Of a DNA stretch of 64,000 nt, positions 36,426 through 44,253 are shown piece by piece. Each line of letters starts with the position of its first letter. Position 1 is the first letter of the stretch. Both the position numbers and the translations under genes were made by a program. The notes below the pieces were generated by a model. It ran no database searches and was not told the DNA's origin. It saw nothing but the letters and a program-made list of their open reading frames with translations. This stretch comes from Ensifer adhaerens. Lineage in GTDB: Bacteria > Pseudomonadota > Alphaproteobacteria > Rhizobiales > Rhizobiaceae. The DNA is taken from NCBI RefSeq assembly GCF_028993555.1, contig NZ_CP118611.1, positions 248,001 to 312,000 on the forward strand, read 5' to 3'.

Positions 36426-37679
36426 TTACTTGTTGTCCTTCAGCGCGCCCTCGAGGCGCTTGGCGGCGTCAGCCGGCGTCACGGAGCCATCCAGTGCGCC
36501 CTGCAGGGCCGTGTAATAGGTGTTGGTGGCAGCGGGCGGCATGGCGGTGTCGTAGAAGGAATCGAGATGGCCGGCAGCATTCATCAGGTCGTTGCTGATA
36601 CCGTAGAGCACGGGGCCAGCGGCCGCTTCCGTGGTGGCGCCCTTGACGGTCACCATCGTCTTGCGCAACTCCACATACTTGGTCATCACCTCGGGCGAGG
36701 AGAGGAACTTCAGGAGCGTCACGGCGTCGGCCTTGTTCTCGGCCTTTTCCGAAATTCCGAAGGAGGCCGCGACGCCGGCCAGCACGTCGGTCTGGTCGCC
36801 GGCCCCGCCCGCGACGGTCGGGAAGGCGAAGTAGCCGAGATCGAAGCCTTCGGGCGCGTCGGCGGACGCGCCGATCTGCCAGGTGCCGTTGAGCAGTATC
36901 GCCGCCTGACCGTTCAGGAAGAGCATGTTTGCCTCCTGGTCGCTCATGCCGTTGAAGCCGGTTGGGAAATATTCATTCTTGGCGATCTCGGCGACCTTTT
37001 CGAAGGCCTTTTCACCTTCCGGACCGAGCGTGGCGTTCGCGTCGCCATTGACGAGGGAGGCGACGACGCCAGAGCCCTTGAGCCGCATTTCCATGTACTG
37101 GAACCAGAAGGTCGCCGGCCAGGAATCCTTGTTGCCAAGTGCAAAGGGCACGATGCCGTCGGCCTTGATCTTCTCGGCAAGCGCCATCAGTTCGTCATAG
37201 GTCTTGGGGACCGTCCAGCCCTTTTCGGCAAACAGCGCCTTGTCGTACCAGAAGACGACGGAATCGACGTCGACGGGCACGGCATATGTTTGGCCGTCCT
37301 TGCTCGTCTGGGCGATGGCGCTCTCCAGGAAGCTTTCACGCCAGCCGTCCTTGGCCAGCTCCTGGTCGAGTGCGTACATCTGGCCGCCCTTGACGAAGGC
37401 GTTCAGGAAGCCGCCGGGCAGGGTATAGAACACGTCGGGCGGATTGCCGGAGGCCATCGCGGTGTTCAGCTTCGTCTTGTAGGCCGATTGTTCGGCGGCG
37501 ACGACATCGAGCGTGATGTCGGGATGCTTCTTGGCGAAGGCGTCCAGGGCGAAGTTGATGAAATCGACCTTGTCCTGCTGTCCGGCATAGGCGTGCCAGA
37601 ACGTAAGTTCGCCGGCCGTTGCCGGGAATGTCGTCAGCGCCAGGGATGCGCCTGCAATGAGAACAGTCTTCAGCTTCAC
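36426..37679 (-). CDS. CUT1 sugar ABC transporter solute-binding protein
   Basis: A 418-residue family 1 extracellular binding protein. The signal peptide (basic start, A-G-A-S-L-A-L, cleavage after F-P-A-T-A) is followed by the mature start G-E-L-T-F-W-H-A-Y, a classic CUT1 opening. GTG at 37679 is chosen because GGGGAGG lies just upstream; the longer frame to 37709 lacks a site. The first gene of the operon, facing the RpiR regulator. Ligand unknown, probably a mono- or oligosaccharide or glycoside. Confidence 0.92.
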   Translation of the reverse strand: MKLKTVLIAGASLALTTFPATAGELTFWHAYAGQQDKVDFINFALDAFAKKHPDITLDVVAAEQSAYKTKLNTAMASGNPPDVFYTLPGGFLNAFVKGGQMYALDQELAKDGWRESFLESAIAQTSKDGQTYAVPVDVDSVVFWYDKALFAEKGWTVPKTYDELMALAEKIKADGIVPFALGNKDSWPATFWFQYMEMRLKGSGVVASLVNGDANATLGPEGEKAFEKVAEIAKNEYFPTGFNGMSDQEANMLFLNGQAAILLNGTWQIGASADAPEGFDLGYFAFPTVAGGAGDQTDVLAGVAASFGISEKAENKADAVTLLKFLSSPEVMTKYVELRKTMVTVKGATTEAAAGPVLYGISNDLMNAAGHLDSFYDTAMPPAATNTYYTALQGALDGSVTPADAAKRLEGALKDNK

Positions 37680-37729
37680 GGTTTCCTCCCCAAAAAGCTT
37701 GTGCAGCACCTCCCGCTGCGTTGATGTAG

Positions 37730-37766
37730 TGATGCCACATCAAAAATCATGTGTCCATAGTGACAC
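37730..37766. promoter_or_regulatory. two operator-like palindromes in the RpiR / importer divergent promoter
   Basis: tgatg-cca-catca (37730-37742) and gtgtc-catagt-gacac (37751-37766) both have perfect 5-bp arms and lie between the binding-protein start and the RpiR start. Position and spacing suit binding by the adjacent MurR/RpiR-type repressor. No experimental consensus was compared. Confidence 0.5.
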
Positions 37767-37824
37767 CACAACATGACCATGTTAGCTTCGTTTACGAAAG
37801 CGTTTGCCAGCGAGAGAACCGTTC

Positions 37825-38679
37825 ATGAGTGTCGATCCGCGCGCTACCCCAGGTCCGGCCAGCAGCCGGTTGCGCAGCGTCCTGCCGAAGCTGTCGGATT
37901 CGGAGCGCCGCGTCGCTTTGTGGGTTCTCGAAAATGTCGAGGCGACGATCCGCAACTCCATGTCGGCGATCGCCCAGGCGACCGATGTCAGCGACACAAC
38001 GGTTTTGCGCATGTGTCGTACAGCCGGTTTCGAAGGCTTTACTGACCTGAAATTCGCGCTGGCGCAGGAGCCGCGCGGTGGCCGTGCCGAGGCGGCGAGC
38101 GATCCGGAAGCGAGCGATCTCCATGCGGCGAACCGCCTCTTTCGCGCAGTGGCGCAGGCGATCAGCGATACGCAGGGCGTGCTCAACGAAGGGGCCTTTG
38201 CCAAGGCGCTCGATCTGATTGCAGGCGCACGACACATCGTCGTCGGCGGCGTCGGCGGGTCCGGCATCGTCGCGCAAGCCTTTTACCAGCGCTGCATCCG
38301 TCTTGGCCTGCGCTGCGATGCGCCGGTCGATTCACAGCTTCAGATCATGCATTCGGCACTGACCGGACCTGATGATCTCGTCGTCGCAATTTCCTATTCG
38401 GGAATAACCAGCGACCCGGTCCTCGTGCTGCAGGAAGCCAGGTCCCGCGGGGCGGCGACGCTCTGTATCACCGGCAACAGCGCATCGCCGCTGGCGCGCC
38501 TTGCCGATGTCGTGCTCGTCAGCGTTTCGCATGAGCAGGGTAGCGAGCCGATGGCCGCCCAGATCGCGCAGATGGCGCTGATCGACGCGCTTTATTCGGC
38601 GCTTGTGGCGCGCAATGCCGAACGGGCGCAACTCACCGAAGAGCGGATGGTCAACGCCATCCTGCCAAAATCCATCTAG
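37825..38679 (+). CDS. MurR/RpiR-family transcriptional regulator
   Basis: A 284-residue regulator. The N-terminal HTH_6 domain (~residues 12-85: L-P-K-L-S-D-S-E-R-R-V-A, V-S-D-T-T-V-L-R-M-C-R) is followed by a SIS sugar-phosphate-binding domain (~125-260: V-G-G-V-G-G-S-G-I-V-A, I-S-Y-S-G, T-G-N-S-A-S-P-L-A). It senses a phosphorylated sugar. It stands head to head with the importer operon and 21 bp before the TrpF-like gene. The ATG at 37825 is used; the frame is open seven codons earlier without a good start. Confidence 0.94.
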   Translation: MSVDPRATPGPASSRLRSVLPKLSDSERRVALWVLENVEATIRNSMSAIAQATDVSDTTVLRMCRTAGFEGFTDLKFALAQEPRGGRAEAASDPEASDLHAANRLFRAVAQAISDTQGVLNEGAFAKALDLIAGARHIVVGGVGGSGIVAQAFYQRCIRLGLRCDAPVDSQLQIMHSALTGPDDLVVAISYSGITSDPVLVLQEARSRGAATLCITGNSASPLARLADVVLVSVSHEQGSEPMAAQIAQMALIDALYSALVARNAERAQLTEERMVNAILPKSI

Positions 38680-38700
38680 TACTCAGACACAGGTAGTGCC

Positions 38701-39378
38701 GTGAAAGTCCAGATCTATACCATGCAGACCGTTTCCGAGGCCCTCGCCGCTGCCGCTGCGGGCGTCGACTATCTCGGCCTGACCCCGTCCAATCGTGGCC
38801 TGCCAGGGGAGATCGACTTTGCAACGGCCCGCGAGATCGCGGATGCGCTCAAGGGCAAGGCGCAGCGGGTTGCTCTGTCGGTTGAAAGCGACCTCGACGC
38901 CATTGCCGACATGGTTGCCGCGGTCCAGCCGGACGTGCTGCATCTTTGCGGCAATATCTCGCTGGTGACGCCAGAGCAGGTGAGGGTGCTGCGCGAGAGG
39001 CTCCTGCCGCTCTATCCGCAACTGCGTGTCCTGCAGGCCATTCCGATGACGGGGCCGCAGGCGCTCGACCATGCGGCTGCCTTCGAGCCCTATTCGGACA
39101 TTTTCATTCTCGATTCGGTTGCGGCCCATATCGGCGGCATCGGCGCGGCGGGTGTCACGCATGACTGGTCGCTGAGCCGCGAAATCGTCAAGCGCAGCAA
39201 GCTGCCGGTGATCCTTGCCGGCGGCCTCGGCCCGGACAACGTCGCGGCAGCCATCGCCGCGGTGCAGCCCTGGGCGGTGGATTCGCTGACGCATACCAAC
39301 AAGCCGCTGCCGGAAGGCGGCTTCCGCAAGGACATCGACAAGATCGCCGCCTTCGTGAAAGCGGCAAGGGCGGCTTAA
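38701..39378 (+). CDS. TrpF-like TIM-barrel protein (phosphoribosylanthranilate isomerase family)
   Basis: A 225-residue (beta/alpha)8 protein with GTG start. It resembles phosphoribosylanthranilate isomerase at the phosphate-binding end (I-L-A-G-G-L-G-P-D-N-V) and in A-G-V-D-Y-L-G-L near the N terminus. The usual C-x-x-R-x catalytic Cys start is not obvious (V-Q-I-Y-T-M), and the end G-V-D-V-S-S-G reads W-A-V-D-S-L-T-H-T-N. It is therefore probably a relative with another substrate, not the tryptophan enzyme. Its place after a sugar-phosphate-sensing regulator suggests an aldose-ketose or Amadori-type isomerisation of an amino- or thio-sugar phosphate (inference). Confidence 0.75.
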   Translation: MKVQIYTMQTVSEALAAAAAGVDYLGLTPSNRGLPGEIDFATAREIADALKGKAQRVALSVESDLDAIADMVAAVQPDVLHLCGNISLVTPEQVRVLRERLLPLYPQLRVLQAIPMTGPQALDHAAAFEPYSDIFILDSVAAHIGGIGAAGVTHDWSLSREIVKRSKLPVILAGGLGPDNVAAAIAAVQPWAVDSLTHTNKPLPEGGFRKDIDKIAAFVKAARAA

Positions 39379-39438
39379 GCACGCTGGGAGGGGCGAGCAC
39401 GTCGCGCCGCCCTTCCGCCCGCGTCTTTCCGTCCAGCC

Positions 39439-41841
39439 TCAGGCTATGCTTGCCCGCATGGGCCAGGCGGCGCCAGTGCGGGTAAAGGAATCCGCGGCTT
39501 CCATGATGGCCTGCGTGTCGATGCCGAAATGGGCATAGAGATCGGCGATCGTGCCGGTCTGGCCGAAATGCTCGACGCCGAGCGATATCGTGCGATGCCC
39601 CTCCACCGAGCCCAGCCAGCCGAGCGTCGCCGGATGCCCGTCCGTGACGGTGATGAGGTTTGCCGTTTGTGGCACGGTGCCCAGCAGCGCCTCGACATGG
39701 CTCCGGGCCGCTCCGTTGCCGTGGCGGCGGGCGCGTTGTGCCGCGGTCCAGCCGGCATTCAGCCGGTCGGCCGAGGTGACGGCGAGGACTGCGATGTCGC
39801 CGTGGCGCTCGGCAAGCCGCCCGGCGGCCATCAGCACTTCCGGCGCGATACACCCCTGATAGGCGAGCACGATACGGGTGCGGGCGGATGGCGCGCGCAG
39901 CCAGTAGGCGCCGTCGATGACTCCTTGCCGGAAGATGGGATCTTCACGCCGGAGTGCGATCTGCTCCAGCGGTCGTGTCGTCAGGCGCAGATAGACTGAG
40001 CCGCCGGTCTGATCACGCAGCCAGGTGCGTGTGTCATGCGTCCCATCGCCGTCGCGCTGCATATAGTCGAAGGACCAGTCCATGATGACGGAGAGTTCGT
40101 CGAGGAAGGCGGGCTCGAAGCTTGCAAGACCATCCTGGCTCATGCCGATGAGCTGCGAGCCGATCGACTGATGCGCGCCACCCTCCGGCGCCAGCGTCAC
40201 ACCCGAGGGCGTGCCGACGATCATGAACCGCGCATCCTGATAGCAGGCGTAATTCAATGCATCGAGGCCGCGGGCGACGAAGGGATCGTAGACGGTGCCG
40301 ATGGGGATGAGCCGCTCGCCGAACAGCGAATGGGAAAGGCCCGCGGCGCCGAGCAACAGGAAGAGGTTCATTTCGGCAATGCCAAGTTCGATATGCTGGC
40401 CGGATGGGCCGAACTCCCATTTCTGCGCCGAGGGCACCCGCTCGTCGCGGAACGTATCGGCGAGCTTTTCACGGGCGAACAGGCCGCGGCGGTTGACCCA
40501 GGGGCCGAGATTGGTCGAGACGGTGACGTCGGGCGCTGTGGTAACGATGCGGGCGGACAGCGCGTCATCCCGCTTGGCAAGGGCATCGAGGATCTTGCCG
40601 AAGCCGGCCTGAGTCGACAGTTCACGATCGTCTAGGAAGACAGGACCTGCCGAGGCCACGGCAGGCGAGGTGAAGCGCCGGGCACCCTCGGCGAAGAACG
40701 GTACGGTCTTCAGGAAATCCTTGACCGGAGCCGGCGAGGGGATCGCGCTGAACGTCGCCCATTCCGTGCCAGGCTTGACGCCGATGCGTGTCTGGAACGC
40801 TTCCATCTGCGCCTTGGTCATCAGGCCGGCATGGTTGTCCTTGTGGCCGGCGAGCGGCGTGCCCCACCCCTTGATCGTATAGGCGAGAAAGACGGTCGGC
40901 CGGTCATGGTCGATGCTTTCGAAGGTACGGATCAGTGTTTCCAGACAATGGCCGCCGAGATTGTTCATCAGGTCGGAAAGCGCGTCGTCGCTGCGAGCGG
41001 CGAGAAGGTCAGCGACGCCCGGTTCGCCGCCGATCTCGTCGGCCAGCCGTTTGCGCCAGGCAGCGCCCCCCTGAAAGGTCAGCGCCGAATAGAGCTGGTT
41101 GGGACAGCGGTCGATCCAGCCTCGCAGCGCTTCGCCGCCGGGTTCGCGGAAGGCGGCCTCCTGTAGCGCGCCGTATTTCAGCACCTTCACATCCCAGCCA
41201 AAGGCGGTGAAGATGCCCTCGATGCGCTGCCAAAGCCCCTCGCGCACGACGCCGTCGAGGCTCTGTCTGTTATAGTCGATCACCCACCAGGTATTGCGCA
41301 GGTCGTGTTTCCAGCCTTCCTGCAGGCATTCGTAGATGTTGCCTTCGTCGAGCTCCGCGTCGCCGACCAGCGCGATCATCCGGCCTTGCGGACGCTTCGA
41401 CCAGTCCTTGGCGGCGATATAGTCCTGAATGATCGAGGCGAAGGCGGTGATGGCGACGCCGAGGCCGACGGAGCCCGTGGAAAAATCGACGTCGTCGATG
41501 TCTTTGGTGCGGCTTGGATAGGATTGCGCGCCGCCAAAGCCGCGGAAATTCTCCAGCTTCTCCCTGGTCTGGTTGCCCATGACATACTGGATGCCATGGA
41601 AGACCGGCGAGGCATGCGGTTTTACCGCCACGCGGTCTTCCGGCCGCAGCACATGGAAATAGAGTGCCGTCAGGATCGAGGCGAGCGACGCCGAGGAGGC
41701 CTGATGCCCGCCGACCTTCACCTCGCCCTTCTCGCGCAGGTGATTGGCGTTGTGGATCATCCAGCAGGCGTGCCACAGGACCTGCCGCTCCAGGCTTTTG
41801 AGATGCGCCAAGCGTTCGGGCGTCAAAGCCGGTTCCGTCAT
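39439..41841 (-). CDS. transketolase-like / homodimeric pyruvate dehydrogenase E1-like thiamine-diphosphate enzyme
   Basis: An 800-residue thiamine-diphosphate enzyme with the fused layout of transketolase and AceE. The cofactor motif runs from G-D-A-E-L-D-E-G to V-I-D-Y-N, followed by R-Q-S-L-D-G-V-V, which is AceE-like. Early motifs are G-G-H-Q-A-S-S-A-S (~residue 44) and A-V-K-P-H-A-S-P-V. The Pyr domain (~residue 400 on) has I-E-L-G-I-A-E-M-N-L-F, with the activating Glu. AceE itself is ~885 residues and has partners; here no E2/E3 genes are near. A catabolic ketol- or acyl-transfer role controlled by the divergent Lrp regulator is likely. Confidence 0.85.
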   Translation of the reverse strand: MTEPALTPERLAHLKSLERQVLWHACWMIHNANHLREKGEVKVGGHQASSASLASILTALYFHVLRPEDRVAVKPHASPVFHGIQYVMGNQTREKLENFRGFGGAQSYPSRTKDIDDVDFSTGSVGLGVAITAFASIIQDYIAAKDWSKRPQGRMIALVGDAELDEGNIYECLQEGWKHDLRNTWWVIDYNRQSLDGVVREGLWQRIEGIFTAFGWDVKVLKYGALQEAAFREPGGEALRGWIDRCPNQLYSALTFQGGAAWRKRLADEIGGEPGVADLLAARSDDALSDLMNNLGGHCLETLIRTFESIDHDRPTVFLAYTIKGWGTPLAGHKDNHAGLMTKAQMEAFQTRIGVKPGTEWATFSAIPSPAPVKDFLKTVPFFAEGARRFTSPAVASAGPVFLDDRELSTQAGFGKILDALAKRDDALSARIVTTAPDVTVSTNLGPWVNRRGLFAREKLADTFRDERVPSAQKWEFGPSGQHIELGIAEMNLFLLLGAAGLSHSLFGERLIPIGTVYDPFVARGLDALNYACYQDARFMIVGTPSGVTLAPEGGAHQSIGSQLIGMSQDGLASFEPAFLDELSVIMDWSFDYMQRDGDGTHDTRTWLRDQTGGSVYLRLTTRPLEQIALRREDPIFRQGVIDGAYWLRAPSARTRIVLAYQGCIAPEVLMAAGRLAERHGDIAVLAVTSADRLNAGWTAAQRARRHGNGAARSHVEALLGTVPQTANLITVTDGHPATLGWLGSVEGHRTISLGVEHFGQTGTIADLYAHFGIDTQAIMEAADSFTRTGAAWPMRASIA

Positions 41842-41967
41842 GAATATCCTCCCTCATGCTCCAATCGACAGGCTAGCCCGGCCCTGTCGGCAAATCTGAC
41901 CTAAGTTGACGGATTTTTCTCGAAATGCGAAAGATCTAACCTCTAGGGTGGAATTCTCAGGTCAATC

Positions 41968-42465
41968 ATGTCTCAGTCGAAACCTTCTCTGGATTCCGCC
42001 ACCATCCGTATCCTTGATCTCCTTCAGCAAAACGCCGAACGGAGTATTTCGGAACTGGCGGAAGCGACCGGCCTTTCCGCCTCTCCCTGTTGGCGGCGCG
42101 TCAATGATCTCAAGGAAAGCGGCGTCATCAAGGGCACGGTGGCGCTGGTCGATGCCCCCTCGCTTGGCCTTGCGGTCAACGTCTTCGTGCAGGTCTCGCT
42201 GAAGCAGCAGGACCGACAATCCCTCGACATCTTCAACGCGGCGATCCGCACCAAACCGGAAATCGTCGAGTGCTATCTGATGACCGGCGAGGCGGATTAC
42301 ATGTTGCGCGTCGTCGTCGAGGACCTTGCGAAATTCCAGGCGCTGGTCGTCGATTTCCTGACGCTCATTCCCGGTGTCGCCAATATCCGGTCCAGCTTTG
42401 CACTGAGCCAGATCAAGTACACGACGGCGCTACCGACCGAGCATCTCAAGGGCAAGAGTGCTTGA
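41968..42465 (+). CDS. Lrp/AsnC-family transcriptional regulator
   Basis: A 165-residue Lrp-type regulator. The N-terminal HTH (I-R-I-L-D-L-L-Q, I-S-E-L-A-E-A-T-G-L-S, C-W-R-R-V-N-D-L) is followed by a RAM effector domain (~80-150; E-C-Y-L-M-T-G-E-A-D-Y-M-L-R-V-V). It is divergent from the transketolase-like gene with 126 bp between, so it is the likely local controller, probably responding to an amino acid. Confidence 0.93.
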   Translation: MSQSKPSLDSATIRILDLLQQNAERSISELAEATGLSASPCWRRVNDLKESGVIKGTVALVDAPSLGLAVNVFVQVSLKQQDRQSLDIFNAAIRTKPEIVECYLMTGEADYMLRVVVEDLAKFQALVVDFLTLIPGVANIRSSFALSQIKYTTALPTEHLKGKSA

Positions 42466-42700
42466 GATCCGATTTGCTTGATGCCTTTTGGCGCGCGAGG
42501 CCGAGCCGTCGATCCCCCGTATTGAGCCGGACAGACACCGTTCGCCGTAGTCTTCCACGCGACCCTTCCGCTGCGCATCTCGTCAACAAGCGCGTCCTGT
42601 TGGTCTAGGAGGGTTTGTGCGCTTGGAAGGAGCTCTTTTCTGGCGGCGCTCGGGTTGAACAGCTTCCGCACGATGCGCGATGCCGCCATTCACGCCACCA

Positions 42701-43261
42701 TTAAATGGCAATAGCGTTTGCGGCCTCGCTCTTTTGGCTCCGGCAGAACGCCGCAAAGTCCTTCAGGAATTTCTCCGCCGCGGGTCGATTTGCCGATGTC
42801 ATGAGGCTTTCTCTGATTGAATCAGGCGTCTGCTTCATCACCGGAAGCCGAAAGAAGATACTCTCCGAGAAATTTGAGCTTACGGTCGAAAGCACCGTTC
42901 GCAGCGCTGCCAGCATGTCCTCGCCTCTGTGTGAAGCGTGGACGAGGGCTATCGGTTTTCCGATCACCGCCTCACCGGAGACAAGCCAGTCGATCGCGTT
43001 TTTAAGGCCGCCGGGAATGCTGCGAACATATTCAGGGCTGGAAATGATCAGCCCATCACTCACGGAAATTTTCTCGATGAACCGGATGACGCTATCTGGG
43101 GTATGCAGGCCCTCAAGGTCAGGGGAAAAGACAGGGAACTCACCGATCCGGTCAAAGACATCAAGTTCTATATCGGCCGGTGCCAGGGCCTGGAAAGCCC
43201 TTAGCAAGGCCGTATTGGTGGATAGCTGACGCGTGCTGCCTGAAATCGCTAGTACCTTCAT
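42701..43261 (-). CDS. NADPH-dependent FMN reductase
   Basis: A 186-residue flavodoxin-fold reductase (SsuE/ChrR/azoreductase-like). The phosphate-binding loop I-S-G-S-T-R-Q-L-S-T-N (residues ~6-16), S-S-P-E-Y (S-P-E-Y binds the isoalloxazine) and S-I-P-G-G-L-K-N-A-I-D-W-L are diagnostic. The ATG at 43261 starts directly at M-K-V-L-A-I-S-G-S; the upstream extension is rejected. It reduces FMN or quinones with NADPH. No linked monooxygenase gene is present. Confidence 0.92.
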   Translation of the reverse strand: MKVLAISGSTRQLSTNTALLRAFQALAPADIELDVFDRIGEFPVFSPDLEGLHTPDSVIRFIEKISVSDGLIISSPEYVRSIPGGLKNAIDWLVSGEAVIGKPIALVHASHRGEDMLAALRTVLSTVSSNFSESIFFRLPVMKQTPDSIRESLMTSANRPAAEKFLKDFAAFCRSQKSEAANAIAI

Positions 43262-43420
43262 GCCCAAAGGATAGTGGAATATCGCTATCCGGCAAGCGGT
43301 CCACACCAGCGAGTTGCGTCCCAACCGAAAGGTGAGCCCGTGTTCAATTCGACTCACGAACCGTCGCTCTCGCTGCTGCCCGATTCTTGCGTGCAAAAAT
43401 GCAAGCGCGCCTGCACGAAA

Positions 43421-43750
43421 TCAGGCCAGCGATTGTGCGGCTACTGTCGCCTCAGCACGCTGCATCAACAGCACGAGATCTTGGTGACGTGCGGTGGCAT
43501 CGTGTGAAACATCCGTCCATCTCGGATCCCAAGCGATCGTCTTCAGTTCGGCAATGACGGGCATAAACTGATCACGCATCTTCCTGGCGGCCTCCAAGTC
43601 GTCGGCGTGAAGGTTGCTGTTGATCAGTCCGAAATTGATCCTGATTGCCATTGTCTCGAGGTCTTTGATCATTCTCCTCAAGCCGGCAGCGACCTCCGCT
43701 TCGCTATCCTTGTCGCGCTGTGGGGGCGGGAACTGGACTATGTTAGTCAT
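43421..43750 (-). CDS. hypothetical small cytosolic protein
   Basis: A 109-residue, mostly helical acidic protein starting M-T-N-I-V-Q-F-P-P-P-Q, a start seen in several short rhizobial hypotheticals. Its ATG overlaps the preceding gene's stop by four bases (43747-43750), which supports both being real and coupled. No domain recognised; residues ~25-100 could form a helical bundle. Confidence 0.6.
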   Translation of the reverse strand: MTNIVQFPPPQRDKDSEAEVAAGLRRMIKDLETMAIRINFGLINSNLHADDLEAARKMRDQFMPVIAELKTIAWDPRWTDVSHDATARHQDLVLLMQRAEATVAAQSLA

Positions 43751-43932
43751 TTCCCTTTCCCTCGTTCGCAAGCGACACCGTCGCCATCGCGGTCGAGCCT
43801 CGGCGAATAGCCGGGGTGCGCCGTGATCCGCCACGTATCCTTGACTTCAGCGAATAAGGCGCTGTCTTTCGCGCCTGTGTCGGCGACCGTTGCCGCGATC
43901 GGCACGGCGCATGCCGCAGTTGTCTTGTTCAT
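43747..43932 (-). CDS. small exported protein with an excalibur-type calcium-binding motif
   Basis: A 61-residue protein. A short N-terminal hydrophobic stretch (A-C-A-V-P-I-A-A-T-V-A) could be a weak signal peptide. The C terminus P-G-Y-S-P-R-L-D-R-D-G-D-G-V-A-C-E matches the excalibur motif, a D-x-D-x-D-G-x-x-C-E calcium-binding loop found at the ends of secreted nucleases and surface proteins. Here it stands almost alone. The four-base overlap with the next gene suggests co-expression. Confidence 0.6.
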   Translation of the reverse strand: MNKTTAACAVPIAATVADTGAKDSALFAEVKDTWRITAHPGYSPRLDRDGDGVACERGKGK

Positions 43933-43939
43933 GGATCTC

Positions 43940-44215
43940 TCACTCGGCGGCGGCGCTTCGTCGGGCCTTTTTTAATGTTATGGCCGCGCGGATGTTGGCG
44001 CCGCCGATCGTTGGCGGTGATCTGTCATCAGCCTCAACGTCACGAGCTCCGGGCCAGGACTTACCTTCCGCACAACATATTTCTACAAGAGTTTTCGGCA
44101 CGCCCTTACTTCGCCGCAGTGCCTGAATCACGAAAAGGGCTTGCCACCGCAAGAGCGCGATAACCGCTTCGGGAACCTTGGCAGCCAATGACAAAAGATT
44201 GGCAGCGGAAAACAA
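43940..44215 (-). CDS. hypothetical small protein (weak)
   Basis: A possible 91-residue protein with a TTG start and a basic, hydrophobic N-terminal half. No domain recognised. It lies 7 bp before the excalibur-type gene on the same strand and 38 bp after the AraC regulator, so it could be part of a small operon. Composition is only moderately coding-like. Confidence 0.3.
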   Translation of the reverse strand: MFSAANLLSLAAKVPEAVIALLRWQALFVIQALRRSKGVPKTLVEICCAEGKSWPGARDVEADDRSPPTIGGANIRAAITLKKARRSAAAE

Positions 44216-44253
44216 GTTCGGTCAGGTTGAATGCTGCGGGTACAAACATCTCG

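Noticed and set aside
36381..37724. 447-codon + strand frame over the CUT1 binding protein gene
   Set aside because: It is antisense of a binding protein with clear signal peptide and GTG start, and runs through the intergenic hairpin.
42297..42689. 130-codon - strand frame after the Lrp gene
   Set aside because: Its C-terminal half is antisense to Lrp, and the N-terminal half shows no family; kept as intergenic.
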